Positions 6,957-15,831 of a stretch of DNA of 43,293 nt are shown one piece after another; positions within the stretch are counted from its first letter, which is position 1, and every line of letters starts with the position of its first letter. The stretch is from Streptomyces sp. S3(2020) (GTDB taxonomy: Bacteria; Actinomycetota; Actinomycetes; Streptomycetales; Streptomycetaceae). The translations under genes and the position numbers were made by a program. The notes beneath the pieces were generated by a model. That model saw nothing but the letters and a program-made list of their open reading frames with translations. It was not told where the DNA came from and did not search any database. The DNA lies in contig NZ_JABERD010000075.1 in assembly GCF_013044505.1 (NCBI RefSeq), forward strand, positions 1 to 43,293, written 5' to 3'.

Positions 6957-9900
6957 TCAGGGACGCCATGCCTCGATCGGGTTGCCGAGCCAACGGGTGT
7001 CGTCGGGGACGGACTCCGCTGCCATGACGAGCGACGCGGGACCCAGGGTCGTCCGGGCCCCGATCGTGCTGCCGGGCAGCACGATCCCGCCAGGACCCAG
7101 CGTCGCGCCCTCACGGAGGACCACAGTATCCGTCCGCAAGATCCGGTCGTGGAAGAGGTGCGTCTGGAGCACGCAGCCCCGGTTCACCGTCGCCGCGTCC
7201 TCCAGGGTCACCAGATCCGTCTCCGGCAGCCAGTAGCTCTCCACCCACACGCCCTTGCCGACGCGCGCACCGAGCCCCCGCAGCCACGCCGTCATCAGTG
7301 GCGTACCGGGCACGGAACCCGCCAGCCACGGCACCGCCACGACCTCGACGAACGTGTCCGCGAGCTCGTTGCGCCACACGAAGCCGCTCCACAGCGGATG
7401 CTCCCCACTGCGGTGCCGCCCCACGAGCAGCCACTTGGCGACGACGGACACCAGCGCGGCCACGGCACCCGCCGCGAGCAGCACCAGGCCCGACAGCGCC
7501 CACGCCCACACACCCAGCGCACACAGCGCCGCCACCGTCAGCACCCCGATCGCCGCCGAGCAGAACACCGGCACGATCCGGCACAGCTCCACCAGACCGC
7601 GCGCCCACAGCAGCCGCGCCGGCGGGTCGTACGTCCGGCTCTGGTCGCCGCCGGCGGCGGCCCGGGGCAGCTTCACCGGCGGCAGCCCCAGATACGAGCT
7701 GCCCTTCTTCGCCTTCTTCGGCGTCGCCGACAGCACACCGACCAGCCCGCCGTCCGGCACGGACCGCCCCGGCGCGGTCATCCCCGAGTTCCCGAGGAAG
7801 GCCCGCCGCCCGATCTCCGCCCGCCCGATCCGCATCCAGCCGCCACCGAGCTCGTACGGCGCGGTCAGCGTGTCGTCGGCCAGGAACGCGCCCTCACCGA
7901 CCGTCGTCAGGCTCGGCAGCGCGAGCACGGTCGACACCTCCGCGCCCCGCCCGATCCGCATCCCGAGCAGCCGCAGCCACACCGGCGTGACCAGCCCGGC
8001 GTACAGCGGGAACAGCACCTCCCGCGAGCGGTCCATCAGCTGGGTGACGGTCCAGGCCTGCCAGCCGACCCGGCTGTGCGTCGGATGCGTGCCCTCACGC
8101 AGCCCCAGGCTCAGCAGCCGTACGGCGACCAGGATCAGCAGCGCGTACGCCAGCCCGAACGCGAGCGTCGCCGGTACCAGGGCGGCCATCGCGCCCCGCA
8201 GGGGCTGGTCCGGCGTGAAGAGCTCGCGTCCCACGAGGAACGCGGCCACCCCGGCCAGCACCGGAAGCGCGCTGAGCGCGAAGCCCGTCAGGCCGTACAT
8301 CACCCGCCAGTACGTGCCCTTGCGCGGCCGCTCCTTGGGCCAGTTCCGCTTCGCCTTGCCCAGCTTGACCGCGGGCGCGCCCGCCCAGCGCTGACCGGTG
8401 GGCACCTGCCCGGTGACCGCCGAACCCGGCGCCACCTCGGCCCGCTTGCCGACCCGCGCGCCCGGGAAGAGGATGCTGCGCGTCCCGACGACCGCGTGCG
8501 CGCCCACCTTGACCGTGCCGATCTCCAGCCGGTCGCCGTCCAGCCACCACCCGGACAGATCCACCTCGGACTCGACGGCCGCACCCCGGCCCAGCTTGAG
8601 CATGCCGGTCACCGGCGGCAGCGAGTGCAGGTCGACATCAGGGGCGACCTTGGCGCCCAGCGCCCGTGCGTACCGCTCCAGCCACGACCCGGTCAGCGAG
8701 GTCGCCCCGCTGAACTCGGCCAGCCGCTCGGCCGCCCACAGCCGCAGATGCACCCCGCCACCGCGCGCGTACCGCCCCGGCTGCACACCCCGCAGCAGCA
8801 GCCGCGCACCACCGGCCGCGATCGCGAGCCGACCGGGCGGGCTGAACAGCACCAGCGCCGCCGCCCCGACCAGCCACCAGGAGGCGGTCGGCAACCACGC
8901 ATAGGGCAGTACGTTGCCCAGCGCGGCCAGCACCACGGTCCAGCGCAGTCCGAGCACCGTGAACAGGGGGATCAGGGCGAGGAGTTGGACCACCTGGGCG
9001 CGCACCGGCACCGGGGCGACGATCCGCGCGGCCCCGTCGTCCTGCGCCGACTCCTCCAGATGCCGCGCCAGTTTCCGCAGCACGGGCTGCTGGTAGATGT
9101 CGAGGACGGCCGCGCTCGGGTAACGGGTGCGCAGCCGAGTGGTGAGCTGGGCGGCGGCCAGGCTGCTGCCGCCGATCGCGAAGAAGTCGTCGCGCGCGCT
9201 CGACACCGGGATGCCGAGCACCTCGCTCCACTGCTCGGCGAGCCACGCCTCGGTGCCGTACAACTGCTCGGCGGGGCCGCCCGTTTCCAGACCCTCCAGG
9301 GGCCAGGGCAGGGCGTTGCGGTCCACCTTGCCGCTGGTGCGCGTCGGCAGTTCGTCGACCGGCGCCAGCAACGGCACCAGCGCCGCGGGCAGTTCAGCCC
9401 GCAGCTTCCCGACGGCCGCCGCGTGGTCCCAGCCGTCCTGCGTGACGACGTACCCGACGAGGAGCTGATTGCCGCTGCGGGCGGTGCGCACGGCGGCGGC
9501 CGCCCCCGCGACCCCGGGCAGCGCCTGGAGGGCGGCGTCGACCTCACCGAGCTCGATACGGCGCCCACCGAGCTTGATCTGCTCGTCGGCCCGCCCGAGG
9601 AAGACCAGCCCCTCCGGCTCCGCCTTGACGAGGTCACCGCTGCGGTACGCCCGCTCCCAGCCCAGCGACTGAAGCGGCGCGTACTTCTCCGCGTCCTTCT
9701 CGGCGTCCAGGTACCGGGCCAGACCGACCCCGCCGATCACCAACTGCCCACTCGCGCCCATCGGCACGGGCTCCCCGGCCTCGTCGACGACGGCCAGCTC
9801 CCAGCCGTCCAACGGCAGCCCGATCCGGATCGGCTCCGCGCCGCTCATCAGCGAGGCACAGGCCACCACGGTCGCCTCGGTCGGCCCGTACGTGTTCCAG

Positions 9901-10808
9901 ACCTCGCGCCCCTCGGTCACCAGCCGCTGCGCCAGCTCGGGCGGGCACGCCTCACCACCGAAGATCAGCAGCCGTACGTCGTTGAGGGTCTCCGGCTCCC
10001 AGAGCGCGGCGAGCGTCGGCACCGTCGACACGACGGTGATCTCCTGCTCCACCAGCCACGGCCCCAGATCGGCGCCGCTCCTGACCTGCGCACGCGGCAC
10101 CGGCACCAGACAGGCCCCGTACCGCCACGCCAGCCACATCTCCTCGCAGGACGCGTCGAAGGCGACCGACAGCCCCGCCATGACCCTGTCAGCCGGACCG
10201 ATGGGGTCGTCCGTGAGGAACAGCGCGGCCTCGGCGTCCACGAACGCGGCGGCACTGCGGTGACTGACGGCGACACCCTTGGGCTTGCCGGTGGACCCGG
10301 AGGTGAAGATGACCCAGGCGTCGTGCCCGATGCCGGGCCGGGCGGCGAGGACCTCGCTGCGTCCGGTCACGGTCAGCTCGTGACCGGCCCCGACGACGGC
10401 ACGTACGTCCGCCTCCCCGAACACCAACTCGGCCCGCTCGTCCGGGTCCTCGGCGTCCACCGGGACGTAGGCGGCACCGGCGGCGAGCACGGCGAGAATC
10501 GCGACGTAGAGGTCGTTGGTCCCGGACGGCACGCGGACGCCCACCCGGTCGCCGAGCCCGACCCCGGCGTCCGCGAGCCCGCGGCGCAGCCGCTCGACCT
10601 CAACGGCCAGCGCACGGTAGGTCAGACAGGTCGTGCCGTCGTCCAGAGCGGGCTCGTCCGGGTACGACCGCACGGAGGCGTCGAAGACGTCGACGAGGGT
10701 GCGCGCGGAGGCCGCCGGGCCCCCGGAGAAACGTGCCGTATCACCGAACCGCTCGCGGATCTCTTCCTCGAGCAGGCCGAGAGCGCTGCTCTCGTGTATG
10801 GCTGCCAT
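6957..10808 (-). CDS. Pls/PosA-family membrane peptide synthetase (A-T-TM/C-like), probably basic amino acid-specific
   Basis: 1283 residues, close to epsilon-poly-L-lysine synthetase (about 1320). The adenylation domain covers about 35-510, with A3 IFTSGSTGKPKG at 167-178, A4 FDAS at 217-220, A5 NTYGPTE at 305-311 and A10 lysine 494. The carrier domain has GGSSL with Ser549. It then has six hydrophobic segments, in pairs, that frame soluble domains rich in hexapeptide/left-handed-helix patterns, as in Pls. No thioesterase or ordinary condensation domain is seen. My alignment to PheA gives pocket residues D218 A219 E222 S261 I282 G284 T306 V314 V315 K494. Acidic residues suit a basic side chain such as lysine. 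The product (epsilon- or beta-polylysine, a diaminobutyrate polymer, or a short amide) cannot be told from sequence. Confidence 0.9.
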   Translation of the reverse strand: MAAIHESSALGLLEEEIRERFGDTARFSGGPAASARTLVDVFDASVRSYPDEPALDDGTTCLTYRALAVEVERLRRGLADAGVGLGDRVGVRVPSGTNDLYVAILAVLAAGAAYVPVDAEDPDERAELVFGEADVRAVVGAGHELTVTGRSEVLAARPGIGHDAWVIFTSGSTGKPKGVAVSHRSAAAFVDAEAALFLTDDPIGPADRVMAGLSVAFDASCEEMWLAWRYGACLVPVPRAQVRSGADLGPWLVEQEITVVSTVPTLAALWEPETLNDVRLLIFGGEACPPELAQRLVTEGREVWNTYGPTEATVVACASLMSGAEPIRIGLPLDGWELAVVDEAGEPVPMGASGQLVIGGVGLARYLDAEKDAEKYAPLQSLGWERAYRSGDLVKAEPEGLVFLGRADEQIKLGGRRIELGEVDAALQALPGVAGAAAAVRTARSGNQLLVGYVVTQDGWDHAAAVGKLRAELPAALVPLLAPVDELPTRTSGKVDRNALPWPLEGLETGGPAEQLYGTEAWLAEQWSEVLGIPVSSARDDFFAIGGSSLAAAQLTTRLRTRYPSAAVLDIYQQPVLRKLARHLEESAQDDGAARIVAPVPVRAQVVQLLALIPLFTVLGLRWTVVLAALGNVLPYAWLPTASWWLVGAAALVLFSPPGRLAIAAGGARLLLRGVQPGRYARGGGVHLRLWAAERLAEFSGATSLTGSWLERYARALGAKVAPDVDLHSLPPVTGMLKLGRGAAVESEVDLSGWWLDGDRLEIGTVKVGAHAVVGTRSILFPGARVGKRAEVAPGSAVTGQVPTGQRWAGAPAVKLGKAKRNWPKERPRKGTYWRVMYGLTGFALSALPVLAGVAAFLVGRELFTPDQPLRGAMAALVPATLAFGLAYALLILVAVRLLSLGLREGTHPTHSRVGWQAWTVTQLMDRSREVLFPLYAGLVTPVWLRLLGMRIGRGAEVSTVLALPSLTTVGEGAFLADDTLTAPYELGGGWMRIGRAEIGRRAFLGNSGMTAPGRSVPDGGLVGVLSATPKKAKKGSSYLGLPPVKLPRAAAGGDQSRTYDPPARLLWARGLVELCRIVPVFCSAAIGVLTVAALCALGVWAWALSGLVLLAAGAVAALVSVVAKWLLVGRHRSGEHPLWSGFVWRNELADTFVEVVAVPWLAGSVPGTPLMTAWLRGLGARVGKGVWVESYWLPETDLVTLEDAATVNRGCVLQTHLFHDRILRTDTVVLREGATLGPGGIVLPGSTIGARTTLGPASLVMAAESVPDDTRWLGNPIEAWRP

Positions 10809-10949
10809 CGGTCCTCGCGTCTCGATCCCGGAAGCCTCCGGGGCGCTGGCGGGCCCGCAGGTCTGCCTGGGGTTGTCCGGGTCCAGCTCCGTAACAAGCC
10901 GGAAATTTTAGTACGACGCTAGGTACGAGCCCTCTGAACGGCCACCGGA
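10809..10949 (-). promoter_or_regulatory. Upstream region of the Pls-like gene, with a direct repeat
   Basis: An AT-rich patch (AAATTTTA at 10903-10910) gives a minus-strand TAAAAT that could be a -10. Next to it are two direct copies GTACGAC (10911-10917) and GTACGAG (10923-10929), a 12-bp period, which could be a regulator site overlapping the promoter. No strong -35 is seen. Confidence 0.35.
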
Positions 10950-10983
10950 GAGGCCCGTTCGGGTGGCTTCCCGAACGGGCCTC
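10950..10983. terminator. Terminator downstream of the pectate lyase gene
   Basis: A perfect 14-bp stem (GAGGCCCGTTCGGG / CCCGAACGGGCCTC) with a 6-nt loop, located about 55 bp after the pectate lyase stop and before the Pls promoter. There is no T tract. Confidence 0.75.
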
Positions 10984-11038
10984 GTATGGTCTGACCTGCG
11001 GTTCGATACGCAGGGCGAGACATGCCCCACATTGCGTT

Positions 11039-12595
11039 CTACTGGGCGTACGTCTCGAATTCGGCGATCTGGACAGTGCTGTTGGAGCTGGTGACGCTGA
11101 AGGTGAGCTTCTTCAGGGAGGTCTGCGGGAAGGTGATCGTGCCCGCTCCGCTGCCGGAGGCCAGGACCGCGCCGGTGTCGGCGTCGAGGAGCTGCCAGGA
11201 GCCGATGGCTCCCGCGCCGGCCGAGGTCTCCTTGATGACGGCCTTCGAGACTGTGGTGGCCGCGCCCCACTTGACCGACACATAGCCGGTCGAGCCGTTC
11301 GGCGACCAGTACGTGCTCGGGTCGCCGTCCCGCACATTGCCGTAACTCGTGCCGTCGGCCTTGCTCGAACCGTCGGCCCCCGCCCCGATGCTCAGGTTGG
11401 TCCCGCCGGTGGCCGTCGGTGTGGGTGTCGCAGTGGTCGTGGGAGTGGTCGTGGCGGTCGGTGTCGCTGTCGGCGTCTGGGCCGTGCAGCTGCCGTCCGA
11501 CACGGCCAGACCCGTGCCCGCGCCCGCCGTCCTGGCCACGACGGCGGGCACGCAGGACGCCTGGTCGAGGGTGTAGGCGTACGGAATGCTCACCGAGGTG
11601 TTGGACACCGGGTCGGGTCCCGCCGGGTTGTTCTCGTCCCCGGCGGCGGACCACGTCACGTTGTCGAAGACGTTCCCGCTGACCTGCCAGTACCCGGCCA
11701 GGTCGGTGTAGAAGGTGCCGAGGACGTCCTTGGAGTCCTCGAAGTAGTTGTTGTCCACCTTCGCCTTGGCGCCGGCCCGGGAGTTGATGCCGGACTCGTT
11801 CAGGCTCACGTAGTGGTTGTTGTAGAGGTGCGCCGTGCCGCCGCGCAGCAGAGGGGCGCGCGAGTCGATGTTCTCGTACAGGTTGTGGTGGAACGTGACG
11901 TAGCTGCTGGTCAGGTCGCTGTCACTGGAGTTGATGAGACCGCCGCGGCCCGAGTTGCGCAGGGTGCTGTACGAGAGGGTGACGTACTGGGTGTTGTCCT
12001 TGAGGTCGAAGAGCCCGTCGTAGCCCTCCGACTCGCCGCCGGACGCGACGAGCGAGACATGGTCGACCCAGACGTTGCGGACATCGCTCTCCATGCCGAT
12101 GGCGTCACCGCCGTTGGAGGTCGGCGAGCCCGACTTCTTGACGTTCTGGACGGTCACGTTCTGGATGACGATGTTGCTCGACTCGCGGATATGGATGCCC
12201 AGTTGATCGAAGACGGCACCGCTGCCGACGCCGATCAGGGTGACGTTGCTGATCTGCTTCAGCTCGATCACACCGGCGGCCGTGTTGCAGCTGTCGCCCG
12301 AGACCTTCGCCGTGTTGCCGTGGTTGATCGTCCCCTCGACCTCGATGACGATCGGGGTGCTGCTGCTGGCCCGGCCGCACAGGGCCGCGTGGATCTGCGT
12401 CCCGGTGGTGGCCCGCACGGTCGTCCCGCCCGCGCCGCCGGTGGTTCCGCCGTTCTGGGTCGCGTAACCGGTGGCGGCCGCGGTGGCCGCCGAGGCCTCC
12501 GGCATCACCAGTACCGCGCCGGTCGCGATGGCCAGGCCCAGCCCGGCCATCGCCGCGTACAGCCGTGGTGCACGTGCTCGTCTCATCCGCTTCAT
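11039..12595 (-). CDS. Secreted pectate lyase (PL1) with C-terminal discoidin-like binding domain
   Basis: 518 residues. Signal peptide about 1-37 (MKRMRRAR...ASAA). The parallel beta-helix lyase domain is about 40-360, with family landmarks WVDHVSL, the calcium-site DGLFDLK and the catalytic-region FHHNLYENIDSRAPLLRGG. A Thr/Pro-rich linker (repeated TPTAT) at about 365-395 joins it to a C-terminal F5/8-type C (discoidin/CBM32-like) domain (ADGTSYGNVRDGDPSTYW). It cleaves polygalacturonate outside the cell by beta-elimination; the C-terminal module probably binds plant polymer. The start at 12595 gives the charged n-region of a signal peptide; the frame is open further upstream but without signal character. 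It is a single-gene unit with its own terminator. Confidence 0.92.
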   Translation of the reverse strand: MKRMRRARAPRLYAAMAGLGLAIATGAVLVMPEASAATAAATGYATQNGGTTGGAGGTTVRATTGTQIHAALCGRASSSTPIVIEVEGTINHGNTAKVSGDSCNTAAGVIELKQISNVTLIGVGSGAVFDQLGIHIRESSNIVIQNVTVQNVKKSGSPTSNGGDAIGMESDVRNVWVDHVSLVASGGESEGYDGLFDLKDNTQYVTLSYSTLRNSGRGGLINSSDSDLTSSYVTFHHNLYENIDSRAPLLRGGTAHLYNNHYVSLNESGINSRAGAKAKVDNNYFEDSKDVLGTFYTDLAGYWQVSGNVFDNVTWSAAGDENNPAGPDPVSNTSVSIPYAYTLDQASCVPAVVARTAGAGTGLAVSDGSCTAQTPTATPTATTTPTTTATPTPTATGGTNLSIGAGADGSSKADGTSYGNVRDGDPSTYWSPNGSTGYVSVKWGAATTVSKAVIKETSAGAGAIGSWQLLDADTGAVLASGSGAGTITFPQTSLKKLTFSVTSSNSTVQIAEFETYAQ

Positions 12596-12732
12596 CCCTG
12601 TTCGTCCCTGAATAAGGGGTGCTGGATGGTGCACTGTCAGGGAGTGGTGACCGCGGAGGGGCACGAAGTTGCCGACTCGGCGGGGGAGATTTCGCAGATG
12701 CGCGGGAAGACCAGATGCGCGGGAAAAGCAAA

Positions 12733-12755
12733 AAACCCCTGATCAACAGGGGTTT
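12733..12755 (-). terminator. Rho-independent terminator of tRNA-Leu
   Basis: On the minus strand, AAACCCCTG / CAGGGGTTT form a 9-bp stem with a 5-nt loop, followed by further T (TTT), directly after the tRNA 3' end. It is a classical terminator. Confidence 0.85.
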
Positions 12756-12759
12756 CAGC

Positions 12760-12847
12760 TGGTGTCCGAGGGGGGACTTGAACCCCCACGCCCGATAAAG
12801 GGCACTAGCACCTCAAGCTAGCGCGTCTGCCATTCCGCCACCCGGAC
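12760..12847 (-). tRNA. tRNA-Leu (anticodon GAG), CCA encoded
   Basis: The acceptor arm GTCCGGG (12841-12847) pairs with CTCGGAC, discriminator A is followed by an encoded CCA (12760-12762). The anticodon stem CTAGC / GCTAG holds the loop TTGAGGT, giving anticodon GAG. A long variable arm and TTCAAGTCC T-loop region identify a class II leucine tRNA reading CUC/CUU codons. Confidence 0.97.
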
Positions 12848-13034
12848 AAGGTGTCTGTCGCGCGGGGTTCCCCTCGCGGCGACAAAGGAAACATTACCAG
12901 GCTTTCGAAGTGCCCCGATCACCCCCTCGTCCCGGCGTGAACGGCGTGTGACGGGCCGGGTCCGCTCTTGGGCGCGGCCGGTCGGGGAGGGAGGATGAGG
13001 GGAACCACCAGCAGTGACAGCGGGAGGAACCACC

Positions 13035-14360
13035 GTGAGCGGGACGGACACGACCAGGCACGTCACCGGCGAGGACGAGGTCGTGGACCTCTGCCGAGAG
13101 CTGATCCAGATCGACACCAGCAACTACGGCGACCACTCGGGCCCGGGCGAGCGCAAGGCCGCCGAGTACGTCGCCGAGAAGCTCGCCGAGGTGGGCCTCG
13201 AACCGCAGATCTTCGAGTCCCACCAGGGGCGCGCCTCCACGGTCGCCCGCATCGCGGGCGAGGACCCCTCCAAGCCGGCGCTGCTCATCCACGGGCACAC
13301 CGACGTCGTCCCGGCCAACGCGGCGGACTGGACCCACCACCCCTTCTCCGGCGAGGTCGCCGACGGGTGTGTGTGGGGGCGCGGCGCCGTCGACATGAAG
13401 GACATGGACGCGATGACCCTCGCGGTCGTCCGTGACCGGCTGCGCAGCGGCCGCAAGCCCCCGCGTGACATCGTCCTCGCCTTCCTCGCCGACGAGGAGG
13501 CGGGCGGCACGTACGGCGCCCGGTATCTCGTCGACAAGCACCCCGATCTCTTCGAGGGCGTCACCGAGGCGATCGGCGAGGTCGGTGGGTTCTCCTTCAC
13601 CGTCAACGAGAACCTGCGGCTCTACCTGGTCGAGACCGCCCAGAAGGGCATGCACTGGATGCGGCTCACCGTGGACGGCACCGCGGGCCACGGTTCGATG
13701 ACCAACGACGACAACGCCATCACCGAGCTGTGCGAGGCCGTCGGCCGGCTCGGGCGGCACAAGTGGCCGGTGCGGGTCACCAAGACCGTGCGGTCCTTCC
13801 TCGACGAGCTCTCCGACGCGCTCGGCACCGAGCTCGACCCCGAGAACATGGACGAGACCCTCGCCAAGCTCGGCGGCATCGCCAAGATGGTCGGCGCGAC
13901 CCTCAGGAACTCGGCGGCGCCCACCATGCTCGGCGCCGGCTACAAGGTCAACGTCATCCCCGGCCAGGCCACCGCCCACGTCGACGGCCGCTTCCTGCCC
14001 GGCTACGAGCAGGAGTTCCTCGCCGACCTCGACCGGATCCTCGGCCCGCGCGTGCGCCGCGAGGACGTGCACGGGGACAAGGCGCTGGAGACCGACTTCG
14101 ACGGGAGGCTCGTCGACGCCATGCAGACCGCCCTCAGCGCCGAGGACCCGATCGCGAAGGCGGTGCCCTACATGCTCTCCGGCGGCACCGACGCCAAGTC
14201 CTTCGACGACCTCGGTATCCGCTGCTTCGGCTTCGCGCCGCTCCAGCTGCCGCCGGAACTCGACTTCGCCGGCATGTTCCACGGCATCGACGAGCGGGTG
14301 CCCGTGGAGGGGCTCAAGTTCGGTGTACGGGTGCTCGACCGGTTCATCGACGCTTCCTGA
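13035..14360 (+). CDS. M20-family metallopeptidase (dipeptidase/deacylase type)
   Basis: 441 residues. Metal-binding motifs of the M20 fold are in order: LLIHGHTDVVP, the bridging Asp in GRGAVDMKDM, catalytic/ligand Glu-Glu in FLADEEAGG, and a dimerisation-domain segment containing DGTAGHGS. It hydrolyses a peptide or amide bond of a small substrate in the cytoplasm; the exact substrate is not evident (carboxypeptidase-, succinyl-diaminopimelate- or ArgE-like). I chose the GTG at 13035 because GGGAGGA ends 6 nt upstream; another GTG at 13014 has no such site. A single gene, upstream of the chaplins. Confidence 0.9.
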   Translation: MSGTDTTRHVTGEDEVVDLCRELIQIDTSNYGDHSGPGERKAAEYVAEKLAEVGLEPQIFESHQGRASTVARIAGEDPSKPALLIHGHTDVVPANAADWTHHPFSGEVADGCVWGRGAVDMKDMDAMTLAVVRDRLRSGRKPPRDIVLAFLADEEAGGTYGARYLVDKHPDLFEGVTEAIGEVGGFSFTVNENLRLYLVETAQKGMHWMRLTVDGTAGHGSMTNDDNAITELCEAVGRLGRHKWPVRVTKTVRSFLDELSDALGTELDPENMDETLAKLGGIAKMVGATLRNSAAPTMLGAGYKVNVIPGQATAHVDGRFLPGYEQEFLADLDRILGPRVRREDVHGDKALETDFDGRLVDAMQTALSAEDPIAKAVPYMLSGGTDAKSFDDLGIRCFGFAPLQLPPELDFAGMFHGIDERVPVEGLKFGVRVLDRFIDAS

Positions 14361-14475
14361 CGCCGGTAAGCCGGGCCTTGACGTCGATATTCGACAGCCC
14401 GTGCGGAAATGAATGAGAAGGGTGAATGCGCTCATAGGCTCGTAGCTTCAATACTCCCTCCTCGTTACAGGTGAT

Positions 14476-14497
14476 GCGATCGGCAACACGAGATCGC
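14476..14497 (+). promoter_or_regulatory. Inverted repeat in the chpH leader
   Basis: GCGATC (14476-14481) and GATCGC (14492-14497) are separated by 10 nt, just upstream of the AAGGAGGAA ribosome site of chpH. It may be a protein site or a weak RNA stem. I did not find a convincing BldN-type promoter. Confidence 0.3.
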
Positions 14498-14518
14498 TTT
14501 TGCCAACAAGGAGGAATA

Positions 14519-14752
14519 ATGATCAAGAAGGTCGTCGCCGCTGCGGCTGCCACTGGTGGCCTGGTTCTCGCGGGTGCGGGCCTCGCCGTCGCCGACTCGG
14601 GTGCTCAGGGTGCCGCTGTGCACTCCCCGGGTGTCCTGTCCGGCAACGTCGTCCAGGTGCCCGTTCACATCCCGGTGAACGTCTGCGGCAACACGGTCTC
14701 CGTGATCGGCGTGCTGAACCCCGCCTTCGGCAACACCTGCATCAACAAGTGA
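14519..14752 (+). CDS. chpH: Short chaplin ChpH
   Basis: 77 residues: a signal peptide (MIKKVVAAAAATGG...AVA, about 1-25), then one chaplin domain of about 50 residues with the two conserved cysteines (NVCGN and GNTC) and the SPGVLSGN entry motif. Short chaplins assemble into amyloid-like fibrils on aerial hyphae and spores, lowering surface tension and making the surface hydrophobic. It has a very strong ribosome site (AAGGAGGAA) and its own terminator, fitting high expression during aerial growth. The S. coelicolor ChpH sequence is recalled as nearly identical, and it is likewise next to ChpC. Confidence 0.96.
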   Translation: MIKKVVAAAAATGGLVLAGAGLAVADSGAQGAAVHSPGVLSGNVVQVPVHIPVNVCGNTVSVIGVLNPAFGNTCINK

Positions 14753-14798
14753 CGCCGACCCCCGGAGGGACATTCCTCTGAGGGGCGTTTACACGACC

Positions 14799-14837
14799 GT
14801 CGGCCTCGGAGCGCGCGCCATGCGCTCCGGGGCCGAC
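14799..14837 (+). terminator. Terminator of chpH
   Basis: A 16-bp stem (arms 14799-14814 and 14822-14837, one G-T pair) with a 7-nt loop, followed by CGGTCTTTT. Confidence 0.8.
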
Positions 14838-14892
14838 CGGTCTTTTCACGAGGATTGCAGGTCGTAAGCGAAAAGGCAGGGGGAATTCAGGA

Positions 14893-15765
14893 ATGCGACA
14901 GGTGACCCGCAAGGGCCTGATGACGGTGGCGGCCGCGACCGGGGTGATCGCCGCAGCGGGCGGCGCCGCCCACGCCGACTCGGCCGCGAACGGATCGAGC
15001 TCGAACTCGCCCGGCGTGCTGTCGGGCAACACGGTGCAGGCGCCGGTGCACGCGCCGGTGAACGTCTGCGGCAACACCGTCGACGTGGTCGGGGTGCTCA
15101 ACCCGGCCATGGGCAACAAGTGCGCCGACAAGAGCGGATCGTCCGGCGGGTACGGCGACGACGGCGGGTACGGGGGCGGGTACGGCGGCGGGCACGGGGG
15201 TGGCTCCGGCGGCGGTGGTTCGTCGTCCGACGGTCACGCGAGCGGTTCGCCGGGCGTCGGCTCCGGCAACCATGTCGAGGCCCCGGTGCACGTCCCGGTG
15301 AACGTCTGCGGCAACAGCGTCGACGTCATCGGGATCGGGAACTCCACCACGGGCAACGACTGCGCGAACGGCGGCGGCTCCGGCGGCGGGCACCCCGGCA
15401 CACCTCCGGGTGGTGGCGGCCAGACGCCTCCGGGCGGTCCGGGCCAGCCGGGCGGTCCGGGCCAGCCGGGCAACCCTGTGGAGCCGGGCACCCCAGGGTC
15501 TCCTGGAACCCCTGGAACCCCGGGCACCCCTGGAACCACTCCGGGCACCCCTGGAACCCCGGGCACGCCGCCGTCCTCGGCTCACGGGACGCCGGGCTCA
15601 CCGGGCGGCGACCACTCCGGTACCCAGTCGGTCACCCAGCCGTACGGCGATGCCCAGCTCGCCCACACGGGCAGCGACCTGCCGCTGGGGCTCACCCTGC
15701 CGGTCGGGGCGGGCGTACTGCTGGCGGGCGCGGTGCTCTACCGCAAGGCGCGGGCGTCCGCGTAG
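14893..15765 (+). CDS. chpC: Long, sortase-anchored chaplin ChpC
   Basis: 290 residues. Signal peptide about 1-29. Two chaplin domains at about 33-76 and 115-158, each with a cysteine pair, are separated by a Gly/Tyr-rich linker (YGDDGGYGGGYGGG). A Pro/Gly-rich stalk follows, with collagen-like P-G-T repeats at about 165-235. The class E sortase signal is LAHTG, then a membrane segment and the charged tail YRKARASA. Long chaplins are covalently fixed to the cell wall and nucleate assembly of short chaplins such as the product of the upstream gene. The second chaplin domain lacks the VLNP segment of the first (IGIGNSTTGND), so the two are not equivalent. Confidence 0.95.
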   Translation: MRQVTRKGLMTVAAATGVIAAAGGAAHADSAANGSSSNSPGVLSGNTVQAPVHAPVNVCGNTVDVVGVLNPAMGNKCADKSGSSGGYGDDGGYGGGYGGGHGGGSGGGGSSSDGHASGSPGVGSGNHVEAPVHVPVNVCGNSVDVIGIGNSTTGNDCANGGGSGGGHPGTPPGGGGQTPPGGPGQPGGPGQPGNPVEPGTPGSPGTPGTPGTPGTTPGTPGTPGTPPSSAHGTPGSPGGDHSGTQSVTQPYGDAQLAHTGSDLPLGLTLPVGAGVLLAGAVLYRKARASA

Positions 15766-15780
15766 CGAACCCGGCGCATG

Positions 15781-15816
15781 ACGGAGCGGGCCCCGCAACG
15801 GCGGGGCCCGCTCCGT
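15781..15816. terminator. Bidirectional terminator between chpC and the DUF5703 gene
   Basis: A perfect 16-bp stem (arms 15781-15796 and 15801-15816) around the tetraloop AACG, between two convergent genes. Confidence 0.88.
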
Positions 15817-15831
15817 TTCCGTCGCGTCATC

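Noticed and set aside
6900..10922. A 4-kb plus-strand open frame opposite the Pls-like gene
   Set aside because: It has no domain, is rich in Arg/His/Gln/Pro as expected of an antisense frame in high-GC DNA, and the minus-strand frame has full synthetase motifs.
15440..15575. Short near-identical repeats resembling a CRISPR or minisatellite
   Set aside because: They encode the Pro-Gly-Thr stalk of ChpC in frame; no spacer pattern.
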